Of a stretch of DNA of 64,000 nucleotides, positions 18,750-26,501 are shown one piece after another. Both the position numbers and the translations under genes were made by a program. This DNA is from Exilibacterium tricleocarpae. Lineage in GTDB: Bacteria; Pseudomonadota; Gammaproteobacteria; Pseudomonadales; Cellvibrionaceae. Each line of letters starts with the position of its first letter. Position 1 is the stretch's first letter. Location of the stretch: NCBI RefSeq assembly GCF_007004655.1, contig NZ_ML660091.1:248001-312000 (forward strand). Direction: 5' to 3'. The notes under the pieces are model-generated. The model did no database searches, was not told where the DNA came from, and worked only from the letters and a program-made list of their open reading frames with translations.

Positions 18750-18866
18750 CTATTGACCGCTTACCCAGAAGATACAGGTCGTGACAAAAATGGCAATCAG
18801 TGCTATGGCTGCTATCGCGTCGGCGGTGCTGTCGCCCTGCTCTTGCATCTGAAGTTCTTCATTCAT
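18750..18866 (-). CDS. 38-residue single-pass membrane peptide
   Basis: A short frame from ATG 18866 to TAG 18750. The acidic N-terminus MNEELQMQEQGDSTADA is followed by one helix, IAAIALIAIFVTTCIFWVSG, that reaches almost to the end. GGAG lies about 10 bases upstream of the start. The pattern of acidic head plus membrane tail is typical of bacterial small membrane proteins. No function is known to me. It stands between the MarR and sulfite reductase genes. Confidence 0.6.
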   Translation of the reverse strand: MNEELQMQEQGDSTADAIAAIALIAIFVTTCIFWVSGQ

Positions 18867-19304
18867 TGTTGCTTTACTCCGCATTATTATCGTTAGAATA
18901 GAATTAAGACTCAATTTGGCAATGTACGGCCTGGCAAGCCAGATGACATCCCCCCCGATAAAGTCCCCCGAAAATGCTGAAACTCTTACCGGCTCTCAGC
19001 TTTCCGGGAGCATCGATTCTACCGTCACCACCCGGGTGGCTTGCAAGCCCAACGGACCATTTATTCCAATTTGTTCTTAGAGTATAAAAAAGAATTAGTA
19101 TGTGATCTTAGTTGCCGCTGGTATCTTGGCTTTCCCGAGCCTCGGGACGTGGCTCGCAGCGCCGATAAAACTAGTGTAAGCTTCGCCGCATTTTTTTGGT
19201 CTGCTTTTGGGCGACCGACTATCGGTGGCCGCCAGCAGATGGCCACCAGCTATAGACACCAACCGCAAGCCAATAACCGTAAGCTATATAGGTTTTTATT
19301 CCCC
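18867..19304. other. Intergenic DNA upstream of the sulfite reductase gene
   Basis: The reductase frame is open back to a TTG at 19041, but residues encoded before 19305 do not resemble the family, so I treat this as non-coding. An AT-rich stretch at about 19060-19105 may hold the promoter. No regulatory motif was identified. Confidence 0.45.
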
Positions 19305-20972
19305 ATGTATGTCTACGACGAATTCGATCGCCGGATACTCACCCAACGCGTCCAGCAGTTTCGCGGCCAGACCCAGCGCTATTTGGCGGGGGAGCTGAAA
19401 GATAACGAGTTCCTGCCCCTGCGGCTGCAGAACGGCCTCTATATTCAGCGCCTGGCGCCGATGTTGCGGGTCAATGTCCCCTACGGCATGTTAAACAGTA
19501 CCCAACTGCGCAAGCTGGCGCACATCGCCCGGTTCTACGACAAGGGTTACTGTCATGTCAGTACTCGCCAGAATATCCAGTTCAACTGGCCCGAGTTGGC
19601 GGAGGTGCCGGATATTCTGGCGGAACTGGCGGAAGTCGAGATGCATGCGACCCAGTCCAGCGGCAACTGCATCCGCAATATCACCTCCGACCAGTTTGCC
19701 GGAGTCGCCGAAGACGAAGTTATCGATCCCCGCCCCTACTGCGAGATCATCCGCCAGTGGTCCAGTTTTCATCCGGAGTTCGCCTTTCTGCCGCGCAAGT
19801 TCAAAATTGCCGTGACCGGTGCTGCGGCCAGTGACCGCGCCGCCACCCAGGTGCATGATATCGGCCTGCAGGTGTTGGACGATCCGCAGCGCGGTGTCGG
19901 CTTCAAAGTACTGGTAGGCGGCGGCCTGGGGCGCACACCGGTGATCGGTAGCGTGATTCGCGACTTCCTGCCCGAAGCACACCTGCTGTCCTATTTAGAG
20001 GCGATTCTGCGCATTTACAACCAATTCGGCCGGCGCGACAACAAATACAAAGCCCGGATCAAAATACTGGTGCGCGCTATGGGCCCGGAGGCCTTCGCCG
20101 AGAAAGTAGAGACTGAGTGGCAGCAGTTAAAAGACGGTTACTCGACCCTTACCCAGGCGGAAATCGATCGCGCCAAGCATTTTTTCACCCGCCCCGCCTA
20201 CGAGGATATTGACGCCGCCGCAGCCGCGGCGCAACTGCAGGCGCAGGCGTCTGAGCAGCGCGCCTTCGCCCGCTGGCTCGAGCGCAATACCCGCGGCCAC
20301 CGGCAACCCGGCTACGCGTCGGTAGTGCTGTCGCTGAAGCCCACTGGGGTGGCACCGGGCGATGTGACCGATCGGCAACTGGAGATTATTGCCGACCTGG
20401 CCGACCGCTATTCCTTCGGCGAGGCGAGAACCACCCACGAGCAGAACATTGTGCTCGCCGATGTCAAACAGGCGGATTTGCCGGCGCTTTGGCAAGCCGC
20501 CAAGGCCGCCGGCTTCGCCACGCCCAATATCGGCACCCTCACCGATATGATCTGCTGCCCCGGCGGCGATTTCTGCTCGCTGGCGAACGCCAAATCGATT
20601 CCTGTCGCCGAGGCCATCCAGCGCCAGTACGACGATATGGATTACCTTTACGATCTTGGGGATATCGACCTGAACATCTCCGGTTGTATGAACGCCTGCG
20701 GCCACCACCATGTGGGTCATATCGGCATTCTTGGCGTCGATAAAAAGGGCGAGGAATTCTACCAGGTACAACTCGGGGGCCGCTCTGGTACCGACGCGGC
20801 CCTGGGCCGGGTTCTCGGGCCCTCCTTCGGCCGCCTCGAAGTGCCGGCGGTGATTCAAAAACTGCTGGATGTCTATGTGGAAAACCGCAATGGCGACGAG
20901 CAGTTTGTCGACACCTACCAGCGACTTGGGCTGGAGCCGTTTAAGGAGCGCGTCTATGCCAAATCTCATTAA
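19305..20972 (+). CDS. Sulfite reductase, hemoprotein (beta) subunit, CysI-like
   Basis: A 555-residue siroheme/4Fe-4S enzyme that reduces sulfite (or nitrite) by six electrons. The two ferredoxin-like halves are present. STRQNIQFNW and SSGNCIRNITSD lie in the first half. The cluster-siroheme ligands are Cys418/Cys424 (CPGGDFC) and Cys461/Cys465 (CMNACGHHH). The ATG at 19305 begins the conserved MYVYDEFD. The downstream DUF934 gene overlaps by 17 bp, the usual pairing in Pseudomonas-like bacteria, which points to assimilatory sulfite reduction. Confidence 0.9.
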   Translation: MYVYDEFDRRILTQRVQQFRGQTQRYLAGELKDNEFLPLRLQNGLYIQRLAPMLRVNVPYGMLNSTQLRKLAHIARFYDKGYCHVSTRQNIQFNWPELAEVPDILAELAEVEMHATQSSGNCIRNITSDQFAGVAEDEVIDPRPYCEIIRQWSSFHPEFAFLPRKFKIAVTGAAASDRAATQVHDIGLQVLDDPQRGVGFKVLVGGGLGRTPVIGSVIRDFLPEAHLLSYLEAILRIYNQFGRRDNKYKARIKILVRAMGPEAFAEKVETEWQQLKDGYSTLTQAEIDRAKHFFTRPAYEDIDAAAAAAQLQAQASEQRAFARWLERNTRGHRQPGYASVVLSLKPTGVAPGDVTDRQLEIIADLADRYSFGEARTTHEQNIVLADVKQADLPALWQAAKAAGFATPNIGTLTDMICCPGGDFCSLANAKSIPVAEAIQRQYDDMDYLYDLGDIDLNISGCMNACGHHHVGHIGILGVDKKGEEFYQVQLGGRSGTDAALGRVLGPSFGRLEVPAVIQKLLDVYVENRNGDEQFVDTYQRLGLEPFKERVYAKSH

Positions 20973-21441
20973 AAACGGCGCTATCGTCACTGACGACTGG
21001 ACGCTGCTGGACGCCGATGCCACCGATATCCCCGCCGGCAAGGTCATTGCGCCACTGGCGCTGTGGCAAGCCCGGCGCGAAATGCTGGAACAACGCGATC
21101 ATCTGGGCGTGTGGCTGGATACCGACGAGACTGCCGATCAACTGGGGGCAGACGCGCAGACGCTCAGTCTTATCGCCGTCAACTTCCCCGGGTTTATGGA
21201 TGGCCGAGGCTTTACCACCGGCCGCCTGTTGCGCGAGCGCTACGGCTTCAGCGGTGAATTGCGCGCCGTCGGCCACTTTATGCGCGATCAGCTTTGTTAC
21301 CTGAAACGTTGCGGCTTTACTGCCTTTCACTTCGCTGAGCCGGTGGATCTCGATGCTGCGCTGCAGTCGCTCGACGATTTTACCGAGTACTACCAGGCCG
21401 GCACCGACCAACCCTTACCCCTGTTTCGTCGCCGCGCCTGA
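20956..21441 (+). CDS. DUF934 protein, sulfite reductase partner
   Basis: A 161-residue protein of the DUF934 family, which is regularly encoded right after cysI-type genes in proteobacteria. Conserved blocks are VNFPGFMDGRGFTTGRLLRE and GHFMRDQLCYLKRCGF. No catalytic motif is evident; a role in sulfite reduction is inferred from the neighbour. The ATG at 20956 has AAGGAG 7 bp upstream, inside the end of the reductase gene, so the two are probably translationally coupled. Confidence 0.9.
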   Translation: MPNLIKNGAIVTDDWTLLDADATDIPAGKVIAPLALWQARREMLEQRDHLGVWLDTDETADQLGADAQTLSLIAVNFPGFMDGRGFTTGRLLRERYGFSGELRAVGHFMRDQLCYLKRCGFTAFHFAEPVDLDAALQSLDDFTEYYQAGTDQPLPLFRRRA

Positions 21442-21451
21442 CCCCCTGTCA

Positions 21452-21483
21452 CCGGCCCTTTCGGGGCCGGCTACGTTTTTTTG
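21452..21483 (+). terminator. Rho-independent terminator of the sulfite reductase operon
   Basis: Stem CCGGCCC / GGGCCGG (21452-21458 and 21464-21470), 5-base loop, then CTACG and a T-run at 21476-21482. Confidence 0.85.
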
Positions 21484-21608
21484 ATGCAATATCCCCGCGA
21501 GCCCCTAAAATAACCACAGTGGCCCGGCTGCCAGCGGGCTGCCGGGGGAGCCAGAGTCCGCCGCAGATTTTTGCCGGACTCTCTGACAGACAATAATACG
21601 CAAATCCG

Positions 21609-22784
21609 GTGCGCAACATGGGCGAGCCTGTTGTTCAGACCTTCTTTCTGATTTTTACCGGCGCCGCTGTGCTCGCGTCCATAGCGCTCTACACCCGCCA
21701 GCCGCTGCTGGTTGCCTATATCGTGCTCGGTGCCGTCCTGGGTCCCTACGGCATGGGGTTGATCACCAATGTTCACCTGATCACCGAAATCTCCCATATC
21801 GGTATTATCTTTCTGCTGTTCTTGCTGGGATTGGACATGCAGCCCCGGGCCCTGCTCAGTGTGCTGCGCAAGGCGACCAGTGTGGCGCTGATCAGTTCGC
21901 TGGTGTTTGCCGTCACGGGCTTTGCCATCGGTTACCTGTTCGGCTATGGCCTGCTGGAAAGTATGGTTATCGGTATGGCCATGATGTTCTCCAGCACCAT
22001 TATCGGTATCAAGCTGTTGCCGACCACAGTGCTCCACCACAAGCACACCGGCGAGTTAATGGTGGGGCTGTTGTTGTTACAGGACTTTCTCGCCATCCTG
22101 TGCCTGATGTTGCTGCTCAGCGGCGATGTCGGCAGAGTTGATATGCGCCAGTTCCTGCTCACCATAGTGGCGCTGCCGCTGCTGGCGCTGTTCTCGGTGG
22201 CGTTTGTGCGCTATGTGCTGCTGAAACTAATCCAGGCGTTCGACCGCTTTCACGAATATATTTTTCTGCTCGCCATCGGCTGGTGCCTGGGGCTGGCGGA
22301 GCTGTCAGAGGCATTGGGCCTGTCGGCTGAGATCGGGGCGTTTCTCGCCGGTATCACCATCGCCACCAGCCCTATATCGCAATATATCGCCATCAGTTTG
22401 AAACCGTTGCGGGATTTCTTTTTGATTCTGTTTTTCTTCTCCCTGGGTGCCAGTTTCAACCTGAACCTGTTGTCCGAGGTCATTGTCGCCAGTGTGGTAC
22501 TGGCCGCGGCGATGCTGGTTATCAAACCGGTGGTGTTCCGGGTGTTGCTACGCCACCAGAGTGAGAAAAACAGCCTGGCCTGGGATATCGGTTTTCGACT
22601 CGGGCAGATCAGTGAATTTTCGCTATTGATTGCGTTTGTGGCCACCAACGCGGCCATTATCGGTCAAAAAGCATCGCACCTGATTCAGGCAACAGCCATT
22701 ATCACTTTCCTGGTGTCTAGCTATATCGTGATATTCAACTACCCCAGTCCCATCGCCGTGAGCGACCGGCTGCGACGGGATTAG
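21609..22784 (+). CDS. KefB-type cation:proton antiporter (CPA2)
   Basis: A 391-residue polytopic membrane protein with about 11-12 helices. It matches the Na+/H+ exchanger domain of KefB/KefC and YbaL: HIGIIFLLFLLGLDM, the loop MFSSTIIGIKLLPT, and ALGLSAEIGAFLAGITIATS. It ends after the transporter domain, with no cytoplasmic TrkA-N nucleotide-binding domain, so it is shorter than Kef proteins. It probably exchanges K+ or Na+ for H+. The start is either the GTG at 21609 or the ATG at 21618; neither has a clear ribosome binding site. Confidence 0.85.
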   Translation: MRNMGEPVVQTFFLIFTGAAVLASIALYTRQPLLVAYIVLGAVLGPYGMGLITNVHLITEISHIGIIFLLFLLGLDMQPRALLSVLRKATSVALISSLVFAVTGFAIGYLFGYGLLESMVIGMAMMFSSTIIGIKLLPTTVLHHKHTGELMVGLLLLQDFLAILCLMLLLSGDVGRVDMRQFLLTIVALPLLALFSVAFVRYVLLKLIQAFDRFHEYIFLLAIGWCLGLAELSEALGLSAEIGAFLAGITIATSPISQYIAISLKPLRDFFLILFFFSLGASFNLNLLSEVIVASVVLAAAMLVIKPVVFRVLLRHQSEKNSLAWDIGFRLGQISEFSLLIAFVATNAAIIGQKASHLIQATAIITFLVSSYIVIFNYPSPIAVSDRLRRD

Positions 22785-23797
22785 GTGGCGTTCAGATTGA
22801 CGAGATACCGCCCGATGGCGTGACCATTGTACAAACGTGTCAGATACTCGGGCGTTTGCGCCAGGGAGATCTCCTCGGCCATGGTGTCGAGCCCGGGCAG
22901 CTTCCACTCCCCGGCCAACTTGTCCCACACGCGCTGTTTTTGCGAGCGCGGCAGCTCCACCGAGTCCACACCCAGGAGGTTGACGTTGCGTAAAATAAAC
23001 GGAAACACATTGCCGGCAAACTCGGCAGCCGCCGCCAGACCGCAGGCGGCAACACTGCCGCCGTACTGAATGGATTTGATCACACTAAACAGATAGTCGC
23101 CGCCGATACTGTCAATCGCGTGCGCCCATTGCGGCTTGGCCAAGGGTTTGCGAACCAGTTCCTGCAGGGTATCCCGGTCAATCACCCGACGGGCACCTAA
23201 AGCGGCGAGTTTTTCGCTGTGTTCGAGTTTGCCCGTCAGGGCCACCACAGAAAACCCCAGGTAATGCAGCAGCGCGATGCTGAAACTACCGACGCCCCCG
23301 CTGGCGCCGGTAACGGCCACTTCACCGTCCCCGGGCTGCGCGCCCAGCAACTGCAGTTTTTCGAGGCACAATGCAGCGGTAAAACCGGCCGTGCCGTAGA
23401 TCATGGCTTCGCGTAGCGACAGCCCCGCCGGACACCGGCAGGCCCAGGCCGAGGGTACGCGAATTCGCTGGGCCAGGCCGCCGTCAGTATTCATGCCGAG
23501 GTCGTAGCCGCACACCAGCACCGGATCGCCGGGCTGAAAACTGCCACTGCTATCGACCAGCACCCGACCCGCCGCATCGACCCCGGGGGTGTGCGGGTAG
23601 CTGCGGGTGACGCCGCGATTACCCTGGGCGGAAAGCGCATCTTTATAATTCAGCGAGGAGTAATCGACCTCCACCAGGAGTTCCCCCGCCGGCAGCTCGT
23701 CGAGACGTCTCTCCACTACCGTCTGATTGAAGCCGCCGTGCTCGCCGTCTGCTACCCGCAGCGCCAGAAACGTTTCACTCTTACCGCCGTCACTCAT
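22781..23797 (-). CDS. YhdH/AcuI-type NADPH quinone oxidoreductase
   Basis: A 338-residue medium-chain dehydrogenase/reductase without zinc ligands. YSSLNYKDALSAQGNRGV and the nucleotide-binding VTGASGGVGSFSIALLHYLG are diagnostic of the YhdH/YhfP group, which includes acrylyl-CoA reductase AcuI. It would reduce an activated double bond with NADPH; whether it acts on acrylyl-CoA is not certain. The ATG at 23797 follows GAGG; the open frame continues 16 codons into the sohB gene but lacks similarity. Its 3' end overlaps the antiporter gene by 4 bp. Confidence 0.85.
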   Translation of the reverse strand: MSDGGKSETFLALRVADGEHGGFNQTVVERRLDELPAGELLVEVDYSSLNYKDALSAQGNRGVTRSYPHTPGVDAAGRVLVDSSGSFQPGDPVLVCGYDLGMNTDGGLAQRIRVPSAWACRCPAGLSLREAMIYGTAGFTAALCLEKLQLLGAQPGDGEVAVTGASGGVGSFSIALLHYLGFSVVALTGKLEHSEKLAALGARRVIDRDTLQELVRKPLAKPQWAHAIDSIGGDYLFSVIKSIQYGGSVAACGLAAAAEFAGNVFPFILRNVNLLGVDSVELPRSQKQRVWDKLAGEWKLPGLDTMAEEISLAQTPEYLTRLYNGHAIGRYLVNLNAT

Positions 23798-23808
23798 AGC
23801 AACCTCAT

Positions 23809-24873
23809 CTAGGAAAAGAAGCGGGTCGACTGCAGCCTGTCCCACCAGGCGAGCAACAGTCGATCCACGGACTGTTGAGCCGCCAGCCCCAGTTTTTCCG
23901 GCAGACTCTTTTTATGTACAAAGGCCACTTCGTAGATATCGGCGTCCTCCAGCTGGGCGGTGATGTATTCGTCGCTGGTCTGCAGCTCATCCACCAGTTT
24001 GCGCTCGAGGGCGCGCTGCCCAAACCACACTTCGCCGGTGGCGACCTCGGCAATATCCACCTGGGCGCGGTGCTCCGACACAAAGGTTTTGAACAGATCG
24101 TGGGTATCTTCCAGGTCTTCGATAAACTTTTCCCGACCCTTGTCGGTATTTTCGCCGAATACGGTTAAGGTGCGTTTGTATTCACCGGCGGTCAGCATCT
24201 CGAAATCGATAGCGTTTTTCTTTAACAGGCGATGAAAATTCGGCAACTGCGCCACCACACCGATAGAGCCGATCACCGCAAAAGGCGCCGCCAGTATGCG
24301 GTCGGCCACACAGGCCATCATATAGCCGCCGCTGGCGGCCACCTTGTCGACACAGACCGTCAACGGAATATTATTTTTGGTAATACGTGCCAATTGACTG
24401 GACGCGAGGCCGTAGCTGTGCACCAGACCGCCGCCGCTCTCCAGACGCACGACCACCTCGTCATCGGCGCCGGCGAGACTCAGCACGGTGCTGATTTCCT
24501 CTCTCAGGCTGGCGGTTGCCGACGCCTTGATATCGCCGTGAAAACTCAGTACAAACATACGTTTCTTGTGTGGCGCCGCCTGGTCTTGCGGTGTTTCTTT
24601 GAGCGCCTTTTTGGTGTCGGCTTTTTCTTTCTTGAGACGTTTCTTCTCGGCTTTTTCTTCAGTTTTGAGCTGTTCCGGCGGCAACACCGCCGCTTTCAAT
24701 GCGTCGCGCATCGAGGCGTAGTTGTCGTTGATCTTGCTGACTTCAATATGGCCTTTTTCCTTGCGCTGCCCGCGCTGTCCCGCCGCTACGATCAGCGCCA
24801 CAATAACGCCCACGGCCACGACGACAGTTACCGCTTTGGCTAAAAACATCCCGTACTCTGCTAAAAACTCCAA
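23809..24873 (-). CDS. sohB: Inner-membrane peptidase SohB
   Basis: A 354-residue S49 serine protease of the SppA/SohB group. One N-terminal membrane helix (about 10-31) is followed by a long Lys/Glu-rich coiled linker (about 60-105). The protease core follows. The serine nucleophile lies in KVAASGGYMMA and the lysine base in TAGEYKRTLTVFGENT. It would cleave membrane or signal-peptide-derived substrates in the periplasm. The start is a TTG at 24873 with GGAG 8 bp upstream. Confidence 0.92.
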   Translation of the reverse strand: MEFLAEYGMFLAKAVTVVVAVGVIVALIVAAGQRGQRKEKGHIEVSKINDNYASMRDALKAAVLPPEQLKTEEKAEKKRLKKEKADTKKALKETPQDQAAPHKKRMFVLSFHGDIKASATASLREEISTVLSLAGADDEVVVRLESGGGLVHSYGLASSQLARITKNNIPLTVCVDKVAASGGYMMACVADRILAAPFAVIGSIGVVAQLPNFHRLLKKNAIDFEMLTAGEYKRTLTVFGENTDKGREKFIEDLEDTHDLFKTFVSEHRAQVDIAEVATGEVWFGQRALERKLVDELQTSDEYITAQLEDADIYEVAFVHKKSLPEKLGLAAQQSVDRLLLAWWDRLQSTRFFS

Positions 24874-24938
24874 GATATCACTCCGCTATTGAATGGCCGT
24901 TGACGGGTCCGCGCTCGCCGACCGTTTTTACTACTCTC

Positions 24939-25008
24939 ACGTTACTTCTACTACGTTACTTTTACTACGTTACTTCTATTACGTTACTTCTATTACGTTG
25001 CTACTATT
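24939..25008. repeat. Tandem repeat, five 14-bp units
   Basis: Units at 24939, 24953, 24967, 24981 and 24995, consensus ACGTTACTTCTATT, with one to three changes in units 1, 2 and 5. The array fills the gap between sohB and the next gene. The stop codon of that gene begins 3 bp after it, at 25012. Confidence 0.85.
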
Positions 25009-25011
25009 GAG

Positions 25012-25665
25012 TCACTGCCAACGAGTTACCGCATCTTTCGCCGGATCATTCAGCGGGCGCGCCAGCAAACCGGTGTGGGACAGTGTCACCTCGAACAGGG
25101 CGCCGTCCTCCATGGGCACAAATGCGGCGTTGCCATAGACGGCGTCGATCCAGGGCAGCGTCGAGGTGCTTTGATTCAGCCACGCCCACAAATCAATGCC
25201 ATAGGGGCTTTCGGTCAGGGCATAGACACTGCGCTTTGCATTGCGTTCGTCTTCCAGAGAGAAATAGCGCCCGCTGATACGATCGAGCCGGTAGCCGGGT
25301 TTGATGCCGAACCCGGCCAGCGCCCCCGACCATTTGACCAGACGGGCATCCAACTGCCACTGGTCACCGTAGAGTTCGAAACGCTGCTCATTGCCGTCGC
25401 CATCCACCAGCGTCGCATTATATTTTTGCGATGCCACTTTTTCAAAACTGATCGTGGCGAGGGATTTTTCCGTCAAAATTTGTTGGTAGCTGAAGATATC
25501 GAACGCCATTAAGCCGATCAGCAGGCCGACCGACAGGATACCCAAACCGAGCATGCCGCGCAGCCACCCCAGCAGCCAGCCTCTATGCAACAGGACCCGG
25601 GCGGCACCAAGCAACCCCACTAACCCCAGTAAGATAAAGACGATCGCTATTGCACTGTAGAACAT
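25012..25665 (-). CDS. Hypothetical inner-membrane protein
   Basis: A 217-residue protein with two N-terminal membrane helices (about 4-22 and 38-58), then a soluble, probably periplasmic domain of about 155 residues with many aromatic and charged positions (FELYGDQWQLDARLVKW, AWLNQSTSTLPWIDAVYGNA). Similar proteins are sometimes annotated as multidrug-efflux-related, but nothing here supports that. The ATG at 25665 follows AAGGGT. It sits 9 bp after nudC on the same strand, so the two are probably cotranscribed. Confidence 0.7.
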   Translation of the reverse strand: MFYSAIAIVFILLGLVGLLGAARVLLHRGWLLGWLRGMLGLGILSVGLLIGLMAFDIFSYQQILTEKSLATISFEKVASQKYNATLVDGDGNEQRFELYGDQWQLDARLVKWSGALAGFGIKPGYRLDRISGRYFSLEDERNAKRSVYALTESPYGIDLWAWLNQSTSTLPWIDAVYGNAAFVPMEDGALFEVTLSHTGLLARPLNDPAKDAVTRWQ

Positions 25666-25674
25666 GGCCAACCC

Positions 25675-26496
25675 TTATTTGCGTTGTTTCGCTTGCGCCA
25701 CGAAATCCTGAATCAGTTGGCCCGAAAGCGTACTCGCTGGCGGCACCGAGGGCAACCGGTCAAACCGGAACCAGTGCGCTTCTTCAATCTCCTCGTCGTC
25801 CACTTCTATCTCCCCGCCGGCGTACTGGGCGTGAAAACCCAGCATCAGTTGGCCGGGAAACGGCCAGGGCTGGCTGCGAAAGTAGCGGGGATTGCGGATA
25901 TCGATACCCACCTCCTCCTTGACTTCGCGAAACAGGGCCTGCTCGGCGCTCTCGCCCGCCTCGATAAAACCCGCCAGCACGCTGTAATAGCCGGCCGGGA
26001 AGCGGCTGTTGCGGGCCAGCAGGCACTCGTCGCCGCGGGTAATAATGGCAATCACGCAGGGCGCCAGGCGCGGATAGAACTGCAGGTCGCAGACCCGGCA
26101 CAGCTTGGCCCGCTCGGCGTCGTGGGACTCGGTGGCGCCGCCGCAACGGCCGCAAAAGCGGTGGTCATTGTGCCAATTCAAGACCTGTTGCGCGCGGCCC
26201 AGTACCTCAAACAGAGCGTCGTCCACGCGGCCGAGAAAGCTGCGCAGACCAAACCATTCCAGCTCGGAGTCGGGGTATTCGCGAGGTCGGGCTTCCAGTA
26301 CATGGCAGGGCTGCCCGTCCAGCAGGCCCAGAAAGTGTTGACTGACTACGCTCAATTGCAGCGCCGTGTATTCCCCGTGACTGAATGGCACCCAGGTCTT
26401 GCCCCGCCGGCTGAGCAACCGGCCGCCGGCCATTACGATAAAGCAGGCGCCTGCGCTCGGGGGCTGGGGGTTGCTCGCCGGGACAAAGTCTATCAT
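25675..26496 (-). CDS. nudC: NAD(H) diphosphatase / decapping NUDIX hydrolase NudC
   Basis: A 273-residue enzyme that hydrolyses NADH and removes NAD caps from RNA. A zinc ribbon is formed by CGRC (about 135-138) and CRVC (about 155-158). The NUDIX box is GFIEAGESAEQALFREVKEEVG at about 195-216. The family-specific SQPWPFPGQLMLGF follows at about 225-238. Length and order fit E. coli NudC (257). It lies 6 bp after the ChpA-like gene. Confidence 0.94.
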   Translation of the reverse strand: MIDFVPASNPQPPSAGACFIVMAGGRLLSRRGKTWVPFSHGEYTALQLSVVSQHFLGLLDGQPCHVLEARPREYPDSELEWFGLRSFLGRVDDALFEVLGRAQQVLNWHNDHRFCGRCGGATESHDAERAKLCRVCDLQFYPRLAPCVIAIITRGDECLLARNSRFPAGYYSVLAGFIEAGESAEQALFREVKEEVGIDIRNPRYFRSQPWPFPGQLMLGFHAQYAGGEIEVDDEEIEEAHWFRFDRLPSVPPASTLSGQLIQDFVAQAKQRK

Positions 26497-26501
26497 CGGC
26501 C

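Noticed and set aside
19041-19304. N-terminal extension of the sulfite reductase
   Set aside because: The TTG start and 88 residues without similarity are implausible; the ATG at 19305 begins the conserved fold.
24939-25008. CRISPR array
   Set aside because: The units are directly adjacent with no spacers; the same holds for the arrays at 28947 and 61894. No cas genes are present.
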